Shown here one piece after another: positions 18,885-28,557 of a stretch of 64,000 nt of DNA. The DNA is from Gemmatimonadales bacterium (lineage in GTDB: Bacteria > Gemmatimonadota > Gemmatimonadetes > Palauibacterales > Palauibacteraceae), in contig VXMR01000068.1 in NCBI GenBank assembly GCA_009841005.1, positions 27,427 to 91,426 on the forward strand, read 5' to 3'. The notes under the pieces are model-generated. The model saw nothing but the letters and a program-made list of their open reading frames with translations. It had not been told where the DNA came from and made no database searches. The position numbers were made by a program, and so were the translations under genes. Positions within the stretch are counted from its first letter, which is position 1. The number at the start of each line of letters is the position of its first letter.

Positions 18885-20033
18885 ATGGAGAGGGAGCTGG
18901 TGGCGCTCGTCGTGCTGGCCCGGGCTCCCGGCATCGGGCCGCGCGGCGTCCGGCGTCTCATCGACCGCCATGGCGGGGCGTCGGTGGCGCTCGCGGTGGC
19001 GAAGCGCGCCGCGCCGGACGAACTGCGCGCGCTCGGCCGGGGCCGGCGGGTTCCGAGCGCAAGGACGGTCCGGGCCCTCGGCGCCGACGGCGAGAGGGCG
19101 GCGCGGTCATTGCTGTGCGAAGCGGGCGCGAAGGGGCTCTCCGTGGCGGGGTACACCGACTGTGGAGAGGCCGCATATCCCGAGGGGCTGCGCGATCTCC
19201 TCGATCCGCCCCCCATTCTCTTCAAGCGCGGCGCCGGGGCGCTGGACTCCGAGCGGACGATCGCCGTCGTGGGCACGCGGGCCGCGTCGTCCTACGGGCT
19301 GCGCACGGCATACACGCTGGGGAGGGAACTCGGACGCTGGGGCTGGACGGTGGTCAGCGGCATGGCCCGCGGCATCGATGCGGCGGCCCACGCCGGGGCC
19401 CTCGATGTCGGCGGGCGGACCGTCGGGGTTCTCGGAACCGGACACGATCGCGAATACCCCGCGGACAACCGGGACCTGTACCGGAGGATGCGTTCGCACG
19501 GCATCCTGCTGAGCGAGTTCGAGCCGGGGGCGCCGCCGACGCGTTCGGCGTTCCCGCGCCGCAACCGGGTCATCGCCGCCCTCGCCCGTGGCGTCATCGT
19601 CGTGGAGGCGGGCGGAAAGAGCGGGGCCCTGAACACGGCGGACCATGCCCTGGACCTGGGGCGCGAAGTCCTCGCCGTGCCCGGGCGGATCGATGATCCG
19701 GGCGCGGCCGGGTGTCTTCGCCTCCTGCGTCAGGGCGCGGGGCTCGTGGCCGGCGTGCAGGACGTCTTCGATGCCCTGGGCTGGCTGCGCCTCGAGCCGC
19801 AGGCGCCACCATCGGAAAAAGGATCCGCGCCGGCGGTCGACGGATCATCCGGCGACAGGCGTCTGCTTGGAGCGCTCTCCCGGGGACCCCGCTCGCCGGA
19901 TGAATTGGCCGTGGGTCTCGAGATGCCCGTCACGAAGGTGCTTGGCGGGCTGGGGCGGCTGGAACTCGAAGGGTGGGTCGAGCGTCGGCCGGGAGGGAAC
20001 TTCGCCGCCGTCCGGCGGCGGGGCGGCCGCTGA
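18885..20033 (+). CDS. dprA: DNA-processing protein DprA
   Basis: The 382-residue protein loads RecA on incoming single-stranded DNA in transformation. It has an N-terminal helical SAM-like segment (LARAPGIGPRGVRRLI), a Rossmann-like core (VVGTRAASSYG, SGMARGIDAAAHAGAL, FPRRNRVIAALARGVIVVEA) and a C-terminal winged helix (about 315-380). ATG 18885 gives the family-typical start. In-frame GTG 18852 sits in a GTGA overlap with obg and would add 11 residues. It ends with TGATG into hemW. Confidence 0.93.
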   Translation: MERELVALVVLARAPGIGPRGVRRLIDRHGGASVALAVAKRAAPDELRALGRGRRVPSARTVRALGADGERAARSLLCEAGAKGLSVAGYTDCGEAAYPEGLRDLLDPPPILFKRGAGALDSERTIAVVGTRAASSYGLRTAYTLGRELGRWGWTVVSGMARGIDAAAHAGALDVGGRTVGVLGTGHDREYPADNRDLYRRMRSHGILLSEFEPGAPPTRSAFPRRNRVIAALARGVIVVEAGGKSGALNTADHALDLGREVLAVPGRIDDPGAAGCLRLLRQGAGLVAGVQDVFDALGWLRLEPQAPPSEKGSAPAVDGSSGDRRLLGALSRGPRSPDELAVGLEMPVTKVLGGLGRLELEGWVERRPGGNFAAVRRRGGR

Positions 20034-21187
20034 TGTCCGCCGAGCGCCCCCCCCGCTCCCTCTATGTGCACTTCCCGTTCTGCGCGCATCGCTGCCACTA
20101 CTGCGATTTCTCCGTCCAGCGCGCGTCGGACCCGCCGGTCTCCCGCTGGCTCGCCGCTATCGAGGTCGAACTCGCCTGGTGGTTCGAGCGCAACGGATGG
20201 GATCCGGGAGACACGCTCGACACGATCTTCGTGGGAGGCGGGACGCCTTCACTCATGGGGCCTGCCGGGATGGAGGGGCTGGCCTCGCGAATCTCCGCCT
20301 GGTTCCGAATCGACCCCGCGCGCACGGAATGGACGGCCGAGGCGAACCCGGCGTCCTTCGATGCGCATCTCGGTTCCAGCTGGCGGGCGACGGGCGTGAA
20401 CCGGCTGAGTCTCGGTGTGCAGGCTCTGGACGATGCCGTCCTGACCTGGCTGGGTCGGCTTCACGACCGGCGCCGGGCCACGGAGGCCGTCACGGAGGCG
20501 ATGGACGCCGGATTCGAACGTGTGAGCGTGGACCTCATCTTCGGCCTGCCCCCGGAAGTGAAGCGGGATCTCGGGGCGGAGGTGGAGGCGGCGGCCGCGC
20601 TCGACGTGTCTCACCTGAGTCTCTACGGCCTCACCGTGGAACCTCGCACGCCGTTGGCCGAATGGATTCGCCTGGGCCGGGTGGGAGCGCCGGACGAGGA
20701 GCGCTACGCCGACGAGTACCGACTCCTGTCGCGCGACCTGCGCGCGGCCGGGTATGAGCAGTACGAGGTGTCCAACTTCGCCCGGCCGGGCGCGCAGTGC
20801 CGCCACAACTGGTCGTACTGGAACCGAACATCGTATCTTGCCGTCGGCCCGTCCGCGCATGGATTTCTTCCACCGATCCGCAGTTGGAACGTCTTTCGCT
20901 GGGACCGGTATGAACGCGCGCTACAGACGGGCCAGGGCCCGCTCGAAGGCTGGGAACGCGTGGGGCCTGAAGAGGAGGAACTGGAACGGATCTGGCTGGG
21001 CCTTCGTACGAATCGCGGATTGACGCCCGATTTCGTGCGGAAGGTCTCGTCGGAGGGCCTCCGCCTGGACGATTGGGCCGAGGCCGGGTGGCTGGAGGAG
21101 CGGAACGGACGCTGGATGGCAACGATCGAAGGCTGGCTCCGCCTGGATGCGATCGCCGCCGAACTCGCCGGGGCTGAGAGAGCATGA
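20033..21187 (+). CDS. hemW: Heme chaperone HemW (radical SAM family)
   Basis: The 384-residue protein carries the radical-SAM cluster motif CAHRCHYC (C17, C21, C24), the SAM-binding GGGTPS, and HNWSYWN, the HNxxYW heme-binding motif that separates HemW from true coproporphyrinogen dehydrogenase. HemW delivers heme to respiratory enzymes. A C-terminal winged-helix domain is present from about 300. It overlaps hrcA as ATGA. Confidence 0.93.
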   Translation: MSAERPPRSLYVHFPFCAHRCHYCDFSVQRASDPPVSRWLAAIEVELAWWFERNGWDPGDTLDTIFVGGGTPSLMGPAGMEGLASRISAWFRIDPARTEWTAEANPASFDAHLGSSWRATGVNRLSLGVQALDDAVLTWLGRLHDRRRATEAVTEAMDAGFERVSVDLIFGLPPEVKRDLGAEVEAAAALDVSHLSLYGLTVEPRTPLAEWIRLGRVGAPDEERYADEYRLLSRDLRAAGYEQYEVSNFARPGAQCRHNWSYWNRTSYLAVGPSAHGFLPPIRSWNVFRWDRYERALQTGQGPLEGWERVGPEEEELERIWLGLRTNRGLTPDFVRKVSSEGLRLDDWAEAGWLEERNGRWMATIEGWLRLDAIAAELAGAERA

Positions 21188-22227
21188 CCCTGCCAACTCT
21201 GACAGAGCGCGAACGGGCTGTCCTCGCCGCGGTCATCGACTCCTTCGTCCGCACGGCCGCCCCGGCCGGCTCGCGAAGGATCGGGAAGGAGTACGCGCTC
21301 GGCGTGTCGCCCGCGACGATTCGAAACACGATGGCGGACCTCGAGAGCAAGGGTCTGCTCACCCACCCCTACACCTCCGCCGGACGGCTTCCCACGGACC
21401 TCGCCTACCGGTACTACGTCGATGCGCTCATGCGATGGGGCAGCATCCGGAAGCGGGACCGGGCGAAGATCGAACGCGAGTTGGGGGACGCCGACACCGG
21501 CGGCGTCGAGGATCTCATGGGCAAGGCGGCACGCGTCCTCAGCCTCCTGACCGGAGAACTCGGCCTCGCGGTCGGTCCGACGCTCGCCACGGCCACGCTC
21601 GAGCGTCTCGAACTCGTACCGCTCTCGAGCGAGAAGGTACTCCTCGTGTTCACGATCGAGTCCGGCGTGGTTCGCACCGTGTACGTGGACGTGACGGCGC
21701 GAGTGCCGCGGGCGACGCTCCAGGCGGTGTCGCAGGCGCTGAACGAGCGGTTGGCGGGCAGCGCCATCTCCGAGATCCAGGCGACGCTGCGCGAGCGACT
21801 CGGCGACCTGAGCTTCCACAACCGCGGGGCGCAGGAACTGATGAACATCTTCGTGCACAGCGGTCCGGACATCTTCGAGTGGGCTCGCCGCGAGCGCGAG
21901 ATCCACCTCGGGAGCGCCGCGGCGCTGACCGAGCAGCCGGAATTCACGACGAGCCAGCGCCTGCGCGAACTCCTGCTCCTTACGGAGCGCCGGGAGTTGC
22001 TCGCCTCGGTGCTGGGGGATCGCGGCAGCTCGGATGGCCCTCACGTCACGATCGGCGCCGAGCACGGCCAGCCCGAACTCGATGATCTGACCATCGTCAC
22101 GGCCAACTATGCCGTCGGCAGTCTGCAGGGCACGGTCGGCGTGATCGGGCCGACGCGCATGCCCTATGACAAGGTCGTCTCCATCGTCGACTGGACCTCC
22201 GATCTTCTCACGCGGCTGACTCCGTGA
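21184..22227 (+). CDS. hrcA: Heat-inducible transcription repressor HrcA
   Basis: The 347-residue protein has an N-terminal winged helix (SRRIGKEYALGVSPATIRNTMADLESKGLL, then HPYTSAGRLPT) followed by the GAF-like HrcA domain and the C-terminal TIVTANY...GTVGVIGPTRMPYDKVV block. It represses chaperone genes through the CIRCE operator. No CIRCE element is visible here or elsewhere in the window, so its targets lie outside. It is coupled to hemW (ATGA) and dnaJ (GTGA); grpE and dnaK are not next to it. Confidence 0.96.
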   Translation: MTLPTLTERERAVLAAVIDSFVRTAAPAGSRRIGKEYALGVSPATIRNTMADLESKGLLTHPYTSAGRLPTDLAYRYYVDALMRWGSIRKRDRAKIERELGDADTGGVEDLMGKAARVLSLLTGELGLAVGPTLATATLERLELVPLSSEKVLLVFTIESGVVRTVYVDVTARVPRATLQAVSQALNERLAGSAISEIQATLRERLGDLSFHNRGAQELMNIFVHSGPDIFEWARREREIHLGSAAALTEQPEFTTSQRLRELLLLTERRELLASVLGDRGSSDGPHVTIGAEHGQPELDDLTIVTANYAVGSLQGTVGVIGPTRMPYDKVVSIVDWTSDLLTRLTP

Positions 22228-23387
22228 ACCGCGACTACTACGATCTGCTGGGGGTCGCCCGCGATGCGGATGCGGACGAACTGAAGCGGGCGTACCGCCG
22301 CCTCGCCATGGAATACCATCCGGACCGCAATTCCGCGTCCGACGCGGAGGAGCGGTTCAAGGAGGTGACGGAGGCGTGGGAAGTGCTCCGGGACCCGGGA
22401 AAGCGGGAGCTGTACGATCAATACGGCGAGGCCGGCGTACGGCGCGGCGGCGGAGGCGAGGCGCCGTTCTCGGGGTTCAACAACTTCTCGGACGCGTTCG
22501 ACGTCTTCATGCGGGAGTTCGGCGGGGCCGGCTTCGGGGGCGGCGGCTTCGGCGACCTCTTCGGAGATGCGCGGTCCCCGAACCAGCCGCGCCGCGGCTC
22601 CACCCTCAAGGTCGCCGTCACGATCACGCTTGAAGAGGCGGCCGAGGGGGCCCGGCGCTCCCTCCGCGTCTCCGCCCTGGATCGGTGCGAGCCCTGCGAT
22701 GGGACGGGCGCCGAACCGGGGAGCACGGCCTCCACATGCGGGACGTGCCAGGGCACGGGCGAGATTCGCATGGTCCAGCGCTCGATGCTGGGACAGTTCG
22801 TCTCGGTGCGTCCCTGCTCCGCCTGCGGCGGCGAGGGCACCTGGATCGCGGATGAATGCCGCGACTGCGGGCGAACCGGGCGCGTGCGGGTCGACCGGTC
22901 CGTCGACATCGAGATTCCCGCGGGGATTTCGTCCGACGACTACCTGAAGCTGCGCGGGCGCGGCAATGCGGGGCCGCGCGGCGGACCGCCGGGGGACCTC
23001 ATCGTGCAGGTGGAGGTCGAGCCCCACGACCGCTTCGAGCGCAGGGGCGATGACCTCGTCCTCGACCTGCCCGTCACCTTCTCGCAGGCGGCGCTGGGCG
23101 ACGAACTCGACGTGCCGACGATCCTCGGACAGGCCCGCTTGAAGGTGCCCGCCGGAATCCAGGCGGGACAGGTCCTGAGGCTCCGTGGCCAGGGGATGCC
23201 GCGTTTGCGGGCCGCGGGCAACGGGGACCAGTTGGTGCGGGTACACACCTGGACGCCGAGCGAACTGTCCCGGCGTCAGCGCGAGATCCTGGAGTCGCTG
23301 CGAGAGGTCGAAGATGCGCCGCCCGAGCCGCGCCGGGGCGAGGATCAGAGCTTCTGGGAGCGAGTAAAGGCGGCGTTTACGGCGTAG
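22224..23387 (+). CDS. dnaJ: Chaperone DnaJ
   Basis: The 387-residue type I J-protein has a J domain with HPD at 32-34, a glycine/phenylalanine-rich linker (about 75-115), four cysteine motifs (CEPCDGTG, CGTCQGTG, CSACGGEG, CRDCGRTG) binding two zincs, and a C-terminal substrate domain. It stimulates DnaK ATPase. GTG 22224 lies in a GTGA overlap with hrcA. Its 3' end overlaps the convergent tal gene by 11 bases, leaving no room for a terminator between them. Confidence 0.96.
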   Translation: MNRDYYDLLGVARDADADELKRAYRRLAMEYHPDRNSASDAEERFKEVTEAWEVLRDPGKRELYDQYGEAGVRRGGGGEAPFSGFNNFSDAFDVFMREFGGAGFGGGGFGDLFGDARSPNQPRRGSTLKVAVTITLEEAAEGARRSLRVSALDRCEPCDGTGAEPGSTASTCGTCQGTGEIRMVQRSMLGQFVSVRPCSACGGEGTWIADECRDCGRTGRVRVDRSVDIEIPAGISSDDYLKLRGRGNAGPRGGPPGDLIVQVEVEPHDRFERRGDDLVLDLPVTFSQAALGDELDVPTILGQARLKVPAGIQAGQVLRLRGQGMPRLRAAGNGDQLVRVHTWTPSELSRRQREILESLREVEDAPPEPRRGEDQSFWERVKAAFTA

Positions 23388-24528
23388 CGGACCCTGATGC
23401 CACGGCCGCGGCCGGCTGCCGTGCCATCCGCTCCGCGAGGCTCGCGAGGAGTTGATCGAAGGGGACGGCGAACTTCTCGACGCCCTCTGCCAGAAGCTGG
23501 TCCGTGACCTCGTCCAACTCGATCCCGACGGCCGCCAACTCCACCATCGTGCGACGGGCCTCGTCGACCCCCTCGGTCAGGGTGCCGGCTACGCGTCCGT
23601 GATCTCTGAAGGCGTCGATCGTCTTCTCCGGCAGCGTGTTGACGGTCAGGTCGCCGATGAGCGGCTCGACATACATCACGTCGGAATACGCAGGGTTCTT
23701 CGTGCTCGTGCTCGCCCACAGCATGCGTTGCGGACGGGCGCCGAGCCGTGCGAGACGGGCCCAGCGATCCGTGGCCAGCCGCTGCTGGAAGCCGACGTAG
23801 GCGAGTTTCGCGTTGGCGATCGCCGCCTTGCCGAGCAGGGCCTCGCAGCGAGCGGCGTCGCCCGCAGCGGCCTCGGCCAACGCCCCCAGCCTCCGGTCGG
23901 TCAGCGCGTCGATCCGGCTCACGAAGAAGCTTGCCACCGAGGCGACGTCGTCGACGGGACGCCCCGCTTCGATCCGCTGCTCCAGCGCCTCCGTGTGCGC
24001 GTCCGCGACCGCCTCGTACGCGGCGATGGAGAAGAGGAGGGTCACGTTCACGTTCACGCCCTCGAACAGTGCCTGCCGGATGGCCGGGACTCCGGCCGGC
24101 GTGCCGGGGATCTTGATGAGGACGTTCTCGCGGGCCACCTCATCGTGGAGGCGGCGCGCCTCCCGTACCGTGCCCTCCGTGTCGTTCGCGAGGTGGGGAG
24201 ACACTTCGAGGGAAACATATCCGTCGACGCCGCCGGAACTCTGCCACACGCCCCGCAGGATGTCGCACGCGCCCTGGACGTCGGCGATCGTGAGCCGGTC
24301 GTAGACGTCCTCGACGCCGAGACCCGCGGCGGTGAAGCGGGCGATGTCCGCATCGTACTGCGCGCTGCCCGTGATGGCGTTGTGGAAGATCGCGGGGTTC
24401 GACGTGACCCCCCTCAACCCTTCCGTCTCGACCCGGCGAGCCAGCCCTCCGTCGACCAGCATCCCGCGCGTCAGGTTGTCGAGCCAATAGCTCTGGCCGT
24501 GCTCCTGAAGCTGAAGCAGCGCGCTCAT
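23377..24528 (-). CDS. tal: Transaldolase
   Basis: The 383-residue enzyme has the transaldolase pattern of the longer (about 360-380 residue) bacterial subfamily: GVTSNPAIFHNAI near 40, VSLEVSP near 105, and the Schiff-base lysine K139 in NVLIKIPGT. WASTSTKNPAY follows. It transfers a three-carbon unit in the pentose phosphate cycle, with tkt and rpiB lying just upstream on the same strand. A short gap separates it from rpiB. Confidence 0.95.
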   Translation of the reverse strand: MSALLQLQEHGQSYWLDNLTRGMLVDGGLARRVETEGLRGVTSNPAIFHNAITGSAQYDADIARFTAAGLGVEDVYDRLTIADVQGACDILRGVWQSSGGVDGYVSLEVSPHLANDTEGTVREARRLHDEVARENVLIKIPGTPAGVPAIRQALFEGVNVNVTLLFSIAAYEAVADAHTEALEQRIEAGRPVDDVASVASFFVSRIDALTDRRLGALAEAAAGDAARCEALLGKAAIANAKLAYVGFQQRLATDRWARLARLGARPQRMLWASTSTKNPAYSDVMYVEPLIGDLTVNTLPEKTIDAFRDHGRVAGTLTEGVDEARRTMVELAAVGIELDEVTDQLLAEGVEKFAVPFDQLLASLAERMARQPAAAVASGSATP

Positions 24529-24553
24529 CTCTCTCCCCTCCCCATCATGTGTC

Positions 24554-25015
24554 TCAGGTGCCCGATTTCAGGTGTCGGGCTTCGATGTCCAGTACCTTCT
24601 CGAGCCGGCGTCGATGCCTCGGGTCGGCCGAAAAATCCGCGGCCAGGAAGGCGTCCGCGATCGCGCGTGCGAGGGCGATCCCGATCACGCGCTCCCCCAT
24701 GCAGAGGACGTTCATGTCGTCGTGATCGACGCCCTGCGCCGCCGAATACGTGTCGTGGCAGACGCCCGCGCGTACCCCCGGCACCTTGTTTGCAGCGATA
24801 CAGACGCCGACGGCGGATCCGCAGATGACGATCCCCCGCTCGACGTCGCCGCGAGCCACCCGCTCGGCGACGGCGAAGGCGAAGTCGGGGTAGTCGACGG
24901 AGTCCGTCCCGTGCGTGCCGATGTCGACGACTTCGTGGCCCGCATCGCGAAGCTCCGCGGCGAGAATATCCTTGTAGCCTACGCCCGCGTGATCCGCCCC
25001 GACCGCGAGCCTCAC
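24554..25015 (-). CDS. rpiB: Ribose-5-phosphate isomerase B
   Basis: The 153-residue protein shows GADHAG (6-11), SVDYPDFA, and [10 protein letters not shown] with C65, the active-site cysteine of RpiB, then the [11 protein letters not shown] loop and [15 protein letters not shown]. It interconverts ribose and ribulose 5-phosphate. The GTG start (25015) overlaps the tkt stop as GTGA, so tkt, rpiB and probably tal form a pentose-phosphate operon. Confidence 0.94.
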   Translation of the reverse strand: MRLAVGADHAGVGYKDILAAELRDAGHEVVDIGTHGTDSVDYPDFAFAVAERVARGDVERGIVICGSAVGVCIAANKVPGVRAGVCHDTYSAAQGVDHDDMNVLCMGERVIGIALARAIADAFLAADFSADPRHRRRLEKVLDIEARHLKSGT

Positions 25016-27072
25016 GCCGGTCGCTCCGCCGCGAGCGCCTCCAGAACCTGCGTGACGAGGGCCTCTGCAGTGAATCCGAAGCGGGCAAAGTTGTCCGCCG
25101 CCGACGCGGACTGTCCGAAGCGGTCGATTCCGATCACGGCGCCATCCCGCCCCACCCATTCCGTCCACCCGAGGGTGGCGCCGGCTTCGATCGCGACCCG
25201 CGGAATCCCGGGGGGAAGGACCTCTTCCCGGTAGGCCGGCGGCTGCGCCCGGAACAGTTCCCAACTCGGAAACGAGACCACACGCGCCGATATGCTACGG
25301 GCCTCGAGGGCTTCCGCCGCTTCGACCGCCACCTGCAGTTCAGAACCGGTACCGATGAGGACGACCTGAAGGGGGCCCGGCTCCGGTCTGAGGACGTAGG
25401 CGCCGCGCCCCACCCCCTCGCGGGCAGCGCCGGCGGTGCGGGCGAGATGGGGAACCTTCTGGCGCGTGAGCACGAGAATCGTGGGCCCCGAGCCTCGCTC
25501 GATCGCCACGCGCCACGCCTGAACGGTCTCCTCCGGGTCTGCGGGGCGCAGCACGACGACGCCGGGCATCGCGCGGAAGGAGGCGAGGTGCTCGATCGGC
25601 TGGTGCGTCGGCCCGTCGGCCCCGAGGCCGATGGAGTCGTGCGTCATCACGTAGATGTTGGGCAGTCCCATCAGGGCGGCGAGCCGCATCGACGGCCGGG
25701 CGTAGTCCGTGAACGTGAAGAAGGTGGCGATGTATGGCCGGATGCCTCCGTGGAGGACAAGTCCGTTCGCGATGGAAGCCATCGCGTGCTCGCGGATGCC
25801 CCACCGGAGGTTGCGGCCCTCGGGCGCGTCCCTGGAAAAGTTCGGCGAGTCGATCAACGTGTTGTTCGAGCCCGACAGGTCGGCGCTTCCGCCGATGAGT
25901 TCGGGGAGGCGCGGCGCGAGCGCGGTCAGAGCCCGGCCGGAGGCGGCCCTCGTAGCGATCGGATCGTCGTCGGGGCCGAAATCCGGCAGTTCCTCATCCC
26001 ACGCCGCCGGCAGTTCCGACCGGATGCGGCGTTCGAGTTCCGTCGCAAGCTTCGGGTGCTCCGCGCGGTATCGTTCGAAGCGCTCCCTCCATTCGGCGGC
26101 GAGCGCTTCGCCGCGTGCGACCTGCCCACCCATGTGGCTCCGGACGGCGTCCGGCACGAGGAACGGCGGCTCGGTCGGCCAGCCGTACACGGCCTTGGTG
26201 AGCCGGACCTCCTCCTCGCCCAGCGGCGCGCCGTGCGCCGCGGCCGTGTCCTGCTTGTTGGGGGCGCCGTAGCCGATGTGCGAGCGGACGATGATCAGGG
26301 ACGGGCGGTCCTCCACGCTCCGCGCGCCTTCGAGGGCCGCGTCGAGCGCCGCCAGGTCGTTCGCGTCCCCGACGGACTGCACGTGCCACCCCAAAGACTC
26401 GAATCGCCCGCTCACGTCCTCGGAAAAGGCGAGGTTGACGTCGCCATCGATCGTGATCCTGTTGTCGTCGTAGAGCCAGGCGAGCTTGCCGAGTCCCAGG
26501 TGTCCGGCCAGCGAGGCGGCTTCGTAGGAGACGCCCTCCATGAGGTCGCCGTCGCTGCAGATGACGTAGGTCCGGTGATCGACGATCGAGTGGCCCGGCC
26601 GATTGAACACCGCCGCGAGATGCGCTTCGGCGATCGCCATCCCCACGGAGTTCGCGACGCCCTGGCCCAGGGGACCGGTCGTCGTCTCGACGCCCGGGAC
26701 GTGGCCGTACTCGGGGTGCCCCGCCGTGCAGCTCCCCGCTCGCCGGAAGTTGCGGATCTCCCGCAGGGGCAGGTCGAACCCGGTGAGGTGGAGGACGGCG
26801 TACTGGAGGATCGCCGCGTGGCCGGCGGAGAGCACGAACCGGTCCCGGCCGAACCAGGCGGGGTCTCGCGGGCTGTACCGCATGTGGCGCATCCAGAGGG
26901 CGTATGCCACGGGGGCGAGCGCCATCGCCGTGCCGGGATGCCCGGAGCCGGCTCGCTGGACAGCGTCCATGGCGAGCGTGCGGATCGTGTCGATGGACTG
27001 GGATTCTACGAGGGGATCCGCGCTCGGAGCAGCGGACCCGTAATTGGCTTCGGCGGTCCTTGTCTCGTTCAA
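25012..27072 (-). CDS. tkt: Transketolase
   Basis: The 686-residue thiamine-diphosphate enzyme exchanges two-carbon units in the pentose phosphate pathway. It has SGHPG (43-47), the cofactor motif [13 protein letters not shown], the AFSEDV/GWHV region, and the C-terminal [21 protein letters not shown] place the start at TTG 27072, after an AGGGGGC ribosome site. An in-frame ATG at 27195 would add 41 residues (with several cysteines) encoded wholly by the hairpin repeat and its flank; these residues are not transketolase sequence. Confidence 0.93.
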   Translation of the reverse strand: MNETRTAEANYGSAAPSADPLVESQSIDTIRTLAMDAVQRAGSGHPGTAMALAPVAYALWMRHMRYSPRDPAWFGRDRFVLSAGHAAILQYAVLHLTGFDLPLREIRNFRRAGSCTAGHPEYGHVPGVETTTGPLGQGVANSVGMAIAEAHLAAVFNRPGHSIVDHRTYVICSDGDLMEGVSYEAASLAGHLGLGKLAWLYDDNRITIDGDVNLAFSEDVSGRFESLGWHVQSVGDANDLAALDAALEGARSVEDRPSLIIVRSHIGYGAPNKQDTAAAHGAPLGEEEVRLTKAVYGWPTEPPFLVPDAVRSHMGGQVARGEALAAEWRERFERYRAEHPKLATELERRIRSELPAAWDEELPDFGPDDDPIATRAASGRALTALAPRLPELIGGSADLSGSNNTLIDSPNFSRDAPEGRNLRWGIREHAMASIANGLVLHGGIRPYIATFFTFTDYARPSMRLAALMGLPNIYVMTHDSIGLGADGPTHQPIEHLASFRAMPGVVVLRPADPEETVQAWRVAIERGSGPTILVLTRQKVPHLARTAGAAREGVGRGAYVLRPEPGPLQVVLIGTGSELQVAVEAAEALEARSISARVVSFPSWELFRAQPPAYREEVLPPGIPRVAIEAGATLGWTEWVGRDGAVIGIDRFGQSASAADNFARFGFTAEALVTQVLEALAAERPA

Positions 27073-27104
27073 TCGCCCCCTCGCACGAGTTTGAATCGCC
27101 CTGG

Positions 27105-27276
27105 GCAGCCAGTGGCAAAAGCCCTGCTGCGTTCGAGCGGCGCTGCATATCGCCTGAAACGCTGCGCTCTGCGTCGCTCCTCGATCACATAGCAACGGCT
27201 ATGCTCTCTCGTCGCTCCTTGTCAGGCAAGCGCTTCACCGCTCTCGCCGCTGACGCAGGGTCCTGCCACGGGCTGC
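27105..27276. repeat. Palindromic repeat element, copy C
   Basis: A 172-base element in the gap between tkt and rsmE. The ends (27105-27127 and 27255-27276) are imperfect inverted repeats of the form GCAGCC-x-GTGGCA...CCCTGC, different from the ends of copies A and B. The central hairpin CATAGC 27188-27193 / GCTATG 27198-27203 has a 4-base loop. TTCGAGCG, GCTGCAT and TCGTCG blocks align with copies A and B. The right end matches the fragment at 57.1 kb closely. Confidence 0.75.
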
Positions 27277-27437
27277 TAGCTGGCCCAACGCCGGGAAGCC
27301 GGAGGCCGCGCGAGACAACTCGTGCTGGGCGGGCCGCTTCGGCGGAGCGAACATAAGGGTTCGAGGCGCCACCGGAAAAGGCTCCGTCGCGGAAGCGCGC
27401 GAGGGCTGGTGGCGATGGCCCGTCGGCGGCGGATACG
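27277..27437. other. Non-coding gap before rsmE
   Basis: The 365-base gap between divergent tkt and rsmE holds repeat C and this 161-base remainder. It should contain promoters in both directions. The only AT-rich patch is AACATAAG near 27349, without a convincing -35. Nothing else is recognisable. Confidence 0.5.
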
Positions 27438-28220
27438 TTGCCCTTCGTGAGCGATCCAACGTTCTTCGCCGACGGTCTTGCGGGCCTGGCGGTCGGCGCG
27501 CGGGCCGAACTCGCGAGCGACGAGGTGGGCCATCTCCGCGCCGCCCGGATTCGCCCCGGCTGCCGTCTCCAGGTCATCGACGGCGCCGGACGCCGCTGGG
27601 AGGCGGAACTCGTTACACTGGACCGGCGCGGCGCAAGCTGCCGGCTGCTCGCCCCGCGCCCGCCTGTACCCGCACTCCCGCTTCACCTCTGGGCTCCCGT
27701 GGCGAATCGCGATCGCTCCCTCTGGCTCGTGGAGAAGGTCGTGGAACTCGGCGCCGCCACGATCACGTGGATCGAGTGGGAGCGGTCGCGCTCCGTGGCC
27801 GATGCCGGCCGCGCCGAGGGCTTTCTGCGGCGGGCGGAGGCCCGCGCGAGGGCTGCGCTGAAGCAATCGGGCCGAGGTTGGCTCACTCGGCTGGAAGGCC
27901 CCGTGGAACCCCGGGAGGCCTTCCGGCGCCATGGGGGGGACGGGTGGCTCGCGGACGCGGAGGGGCGGCAAGGGCTCCGTGGCGCGATCCCCCGTGGCTC
28001 GGAGGGCGGAGGTGCCGGACGCCCGTTGACCGTCGCGGTCGGGCCGGAGGGCGGCCTGACGGGTCCCGAGCGGCGTCGCTGCCTGGAAGCGGGCTTCAGG
28101 CTCGTTTCCCTGAACTCGGCGACACTGAGGTTCGAAACGGCGGCAGTGGTCGTCGTCGCCGCGGCCGCGGCCCTTCTGGCGGACGACGAAAACGAGGCGG
28201 ACGACGAGAGGTCGACATGA
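27438..28220 (+). CDS. rsmE: 16S rRNA m3U1498 methyltransferase
   Basis: The 260-residue SPOUT methyltransferase has an N-terminal PUA-like part, then RSLWLVEKVVELGAATITW, and the C-terminal trefoil knot with VGPEGGLTGPE and LRFETAAVVVVAA. It methylates U1498 of 16S rRNA. The start is TTG 27438 or GTG 27447; neither has a strong ribosome site. The C terminus is a short acidic tail. It ends in an ATGA overlap with the HIT gene. Confidence 0.92.
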   Translation: MPFVSDPTFFADGLAGLAVGARAELASDEVGHLRAARIRPGCRLQVIDGAGRRWEAELVTLDRRGASCRLLAPRPPVPALPLHLWAPVANRDRSLWLVEKVVELGAATITWIEWERSRSVADAGRAEGFLRRAEARARAALKQSGRGWLTRLEGPVEPREAFRRHGGDGWLADAEGRQGLRGAIPRGSEGGGAGRPLTVAVGPEGGLTGPERRRCLEAGFRLVSLNSATLRFETAAVVVVAAAAALLADDENEADDERST

Positions 28221-28552
28221 CGGACTGCGTGTTCTGCGGCATTGCTTCGGGGGCGATCCCGGCGGACGTGGTTGCCGAGACGAGCGACTGGGTGGCGTTC
28301 CGGGATCTCGAACCCCAGGCGCCGGTGCATGTGCTCGTCATTCCGCGGGCGCACGTGTCGAGCCTCTCGGCTCTGTCGGACGGGCCGCTCGGAACGCAAC
28401 TCCTTCTCGCGTGCGCAGCCGTCGCCGGCTCGGAGGGGCTGGAGGACGGATACCGCGTTGTCACGAATGTCGGCGAAGACGGTGGCCAGGCCGTGCCTCA
28501 CCTGCACTTCCACGTGCTGGGTGCCCGCCGCATGGGTTGGCCGCCGGGGTAG
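28217..28552 (+). CDS. HIT-family nucleotide hydrolase
   Basis: The 111-residue histidine-triad protein has CVFC near the N terminus (zinc-type HINT), FRDLEPQAPVHVLVIPRAH, and the catalytic HLHFHVLG near the C terminus. Such proteins hydrolyse AMP-linked phosphoramidates. It starts in ATGA with rsmE and is followed after 5 bases by mutS2. Confidence 0.93.
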   Translation: MTDCVFCGIASGAIPADVVAETSDWVAFRDLEPQAPVHVLVIPRAHVSSLSALSDGPLGTQLLLACAAVAGSEGLEDGYRVVTNVGEDGGQAVPHLHFHVLGARRMGWPPG

Positions 28553-28557
28553 CCGCC

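Noticed and set aside
21130-21184. CIRCE operator expected near hrcA
   Set aside because: No TTAGCACTC-n9-GAGTGCTAA-like inverted repeat was found upstream of hrcA or elsewhere in the window.
25447-27192. 581-codon plus-strand frame opposite tkt
   Set aside because: Antisense of transketolase with shadow composition; no motifs.
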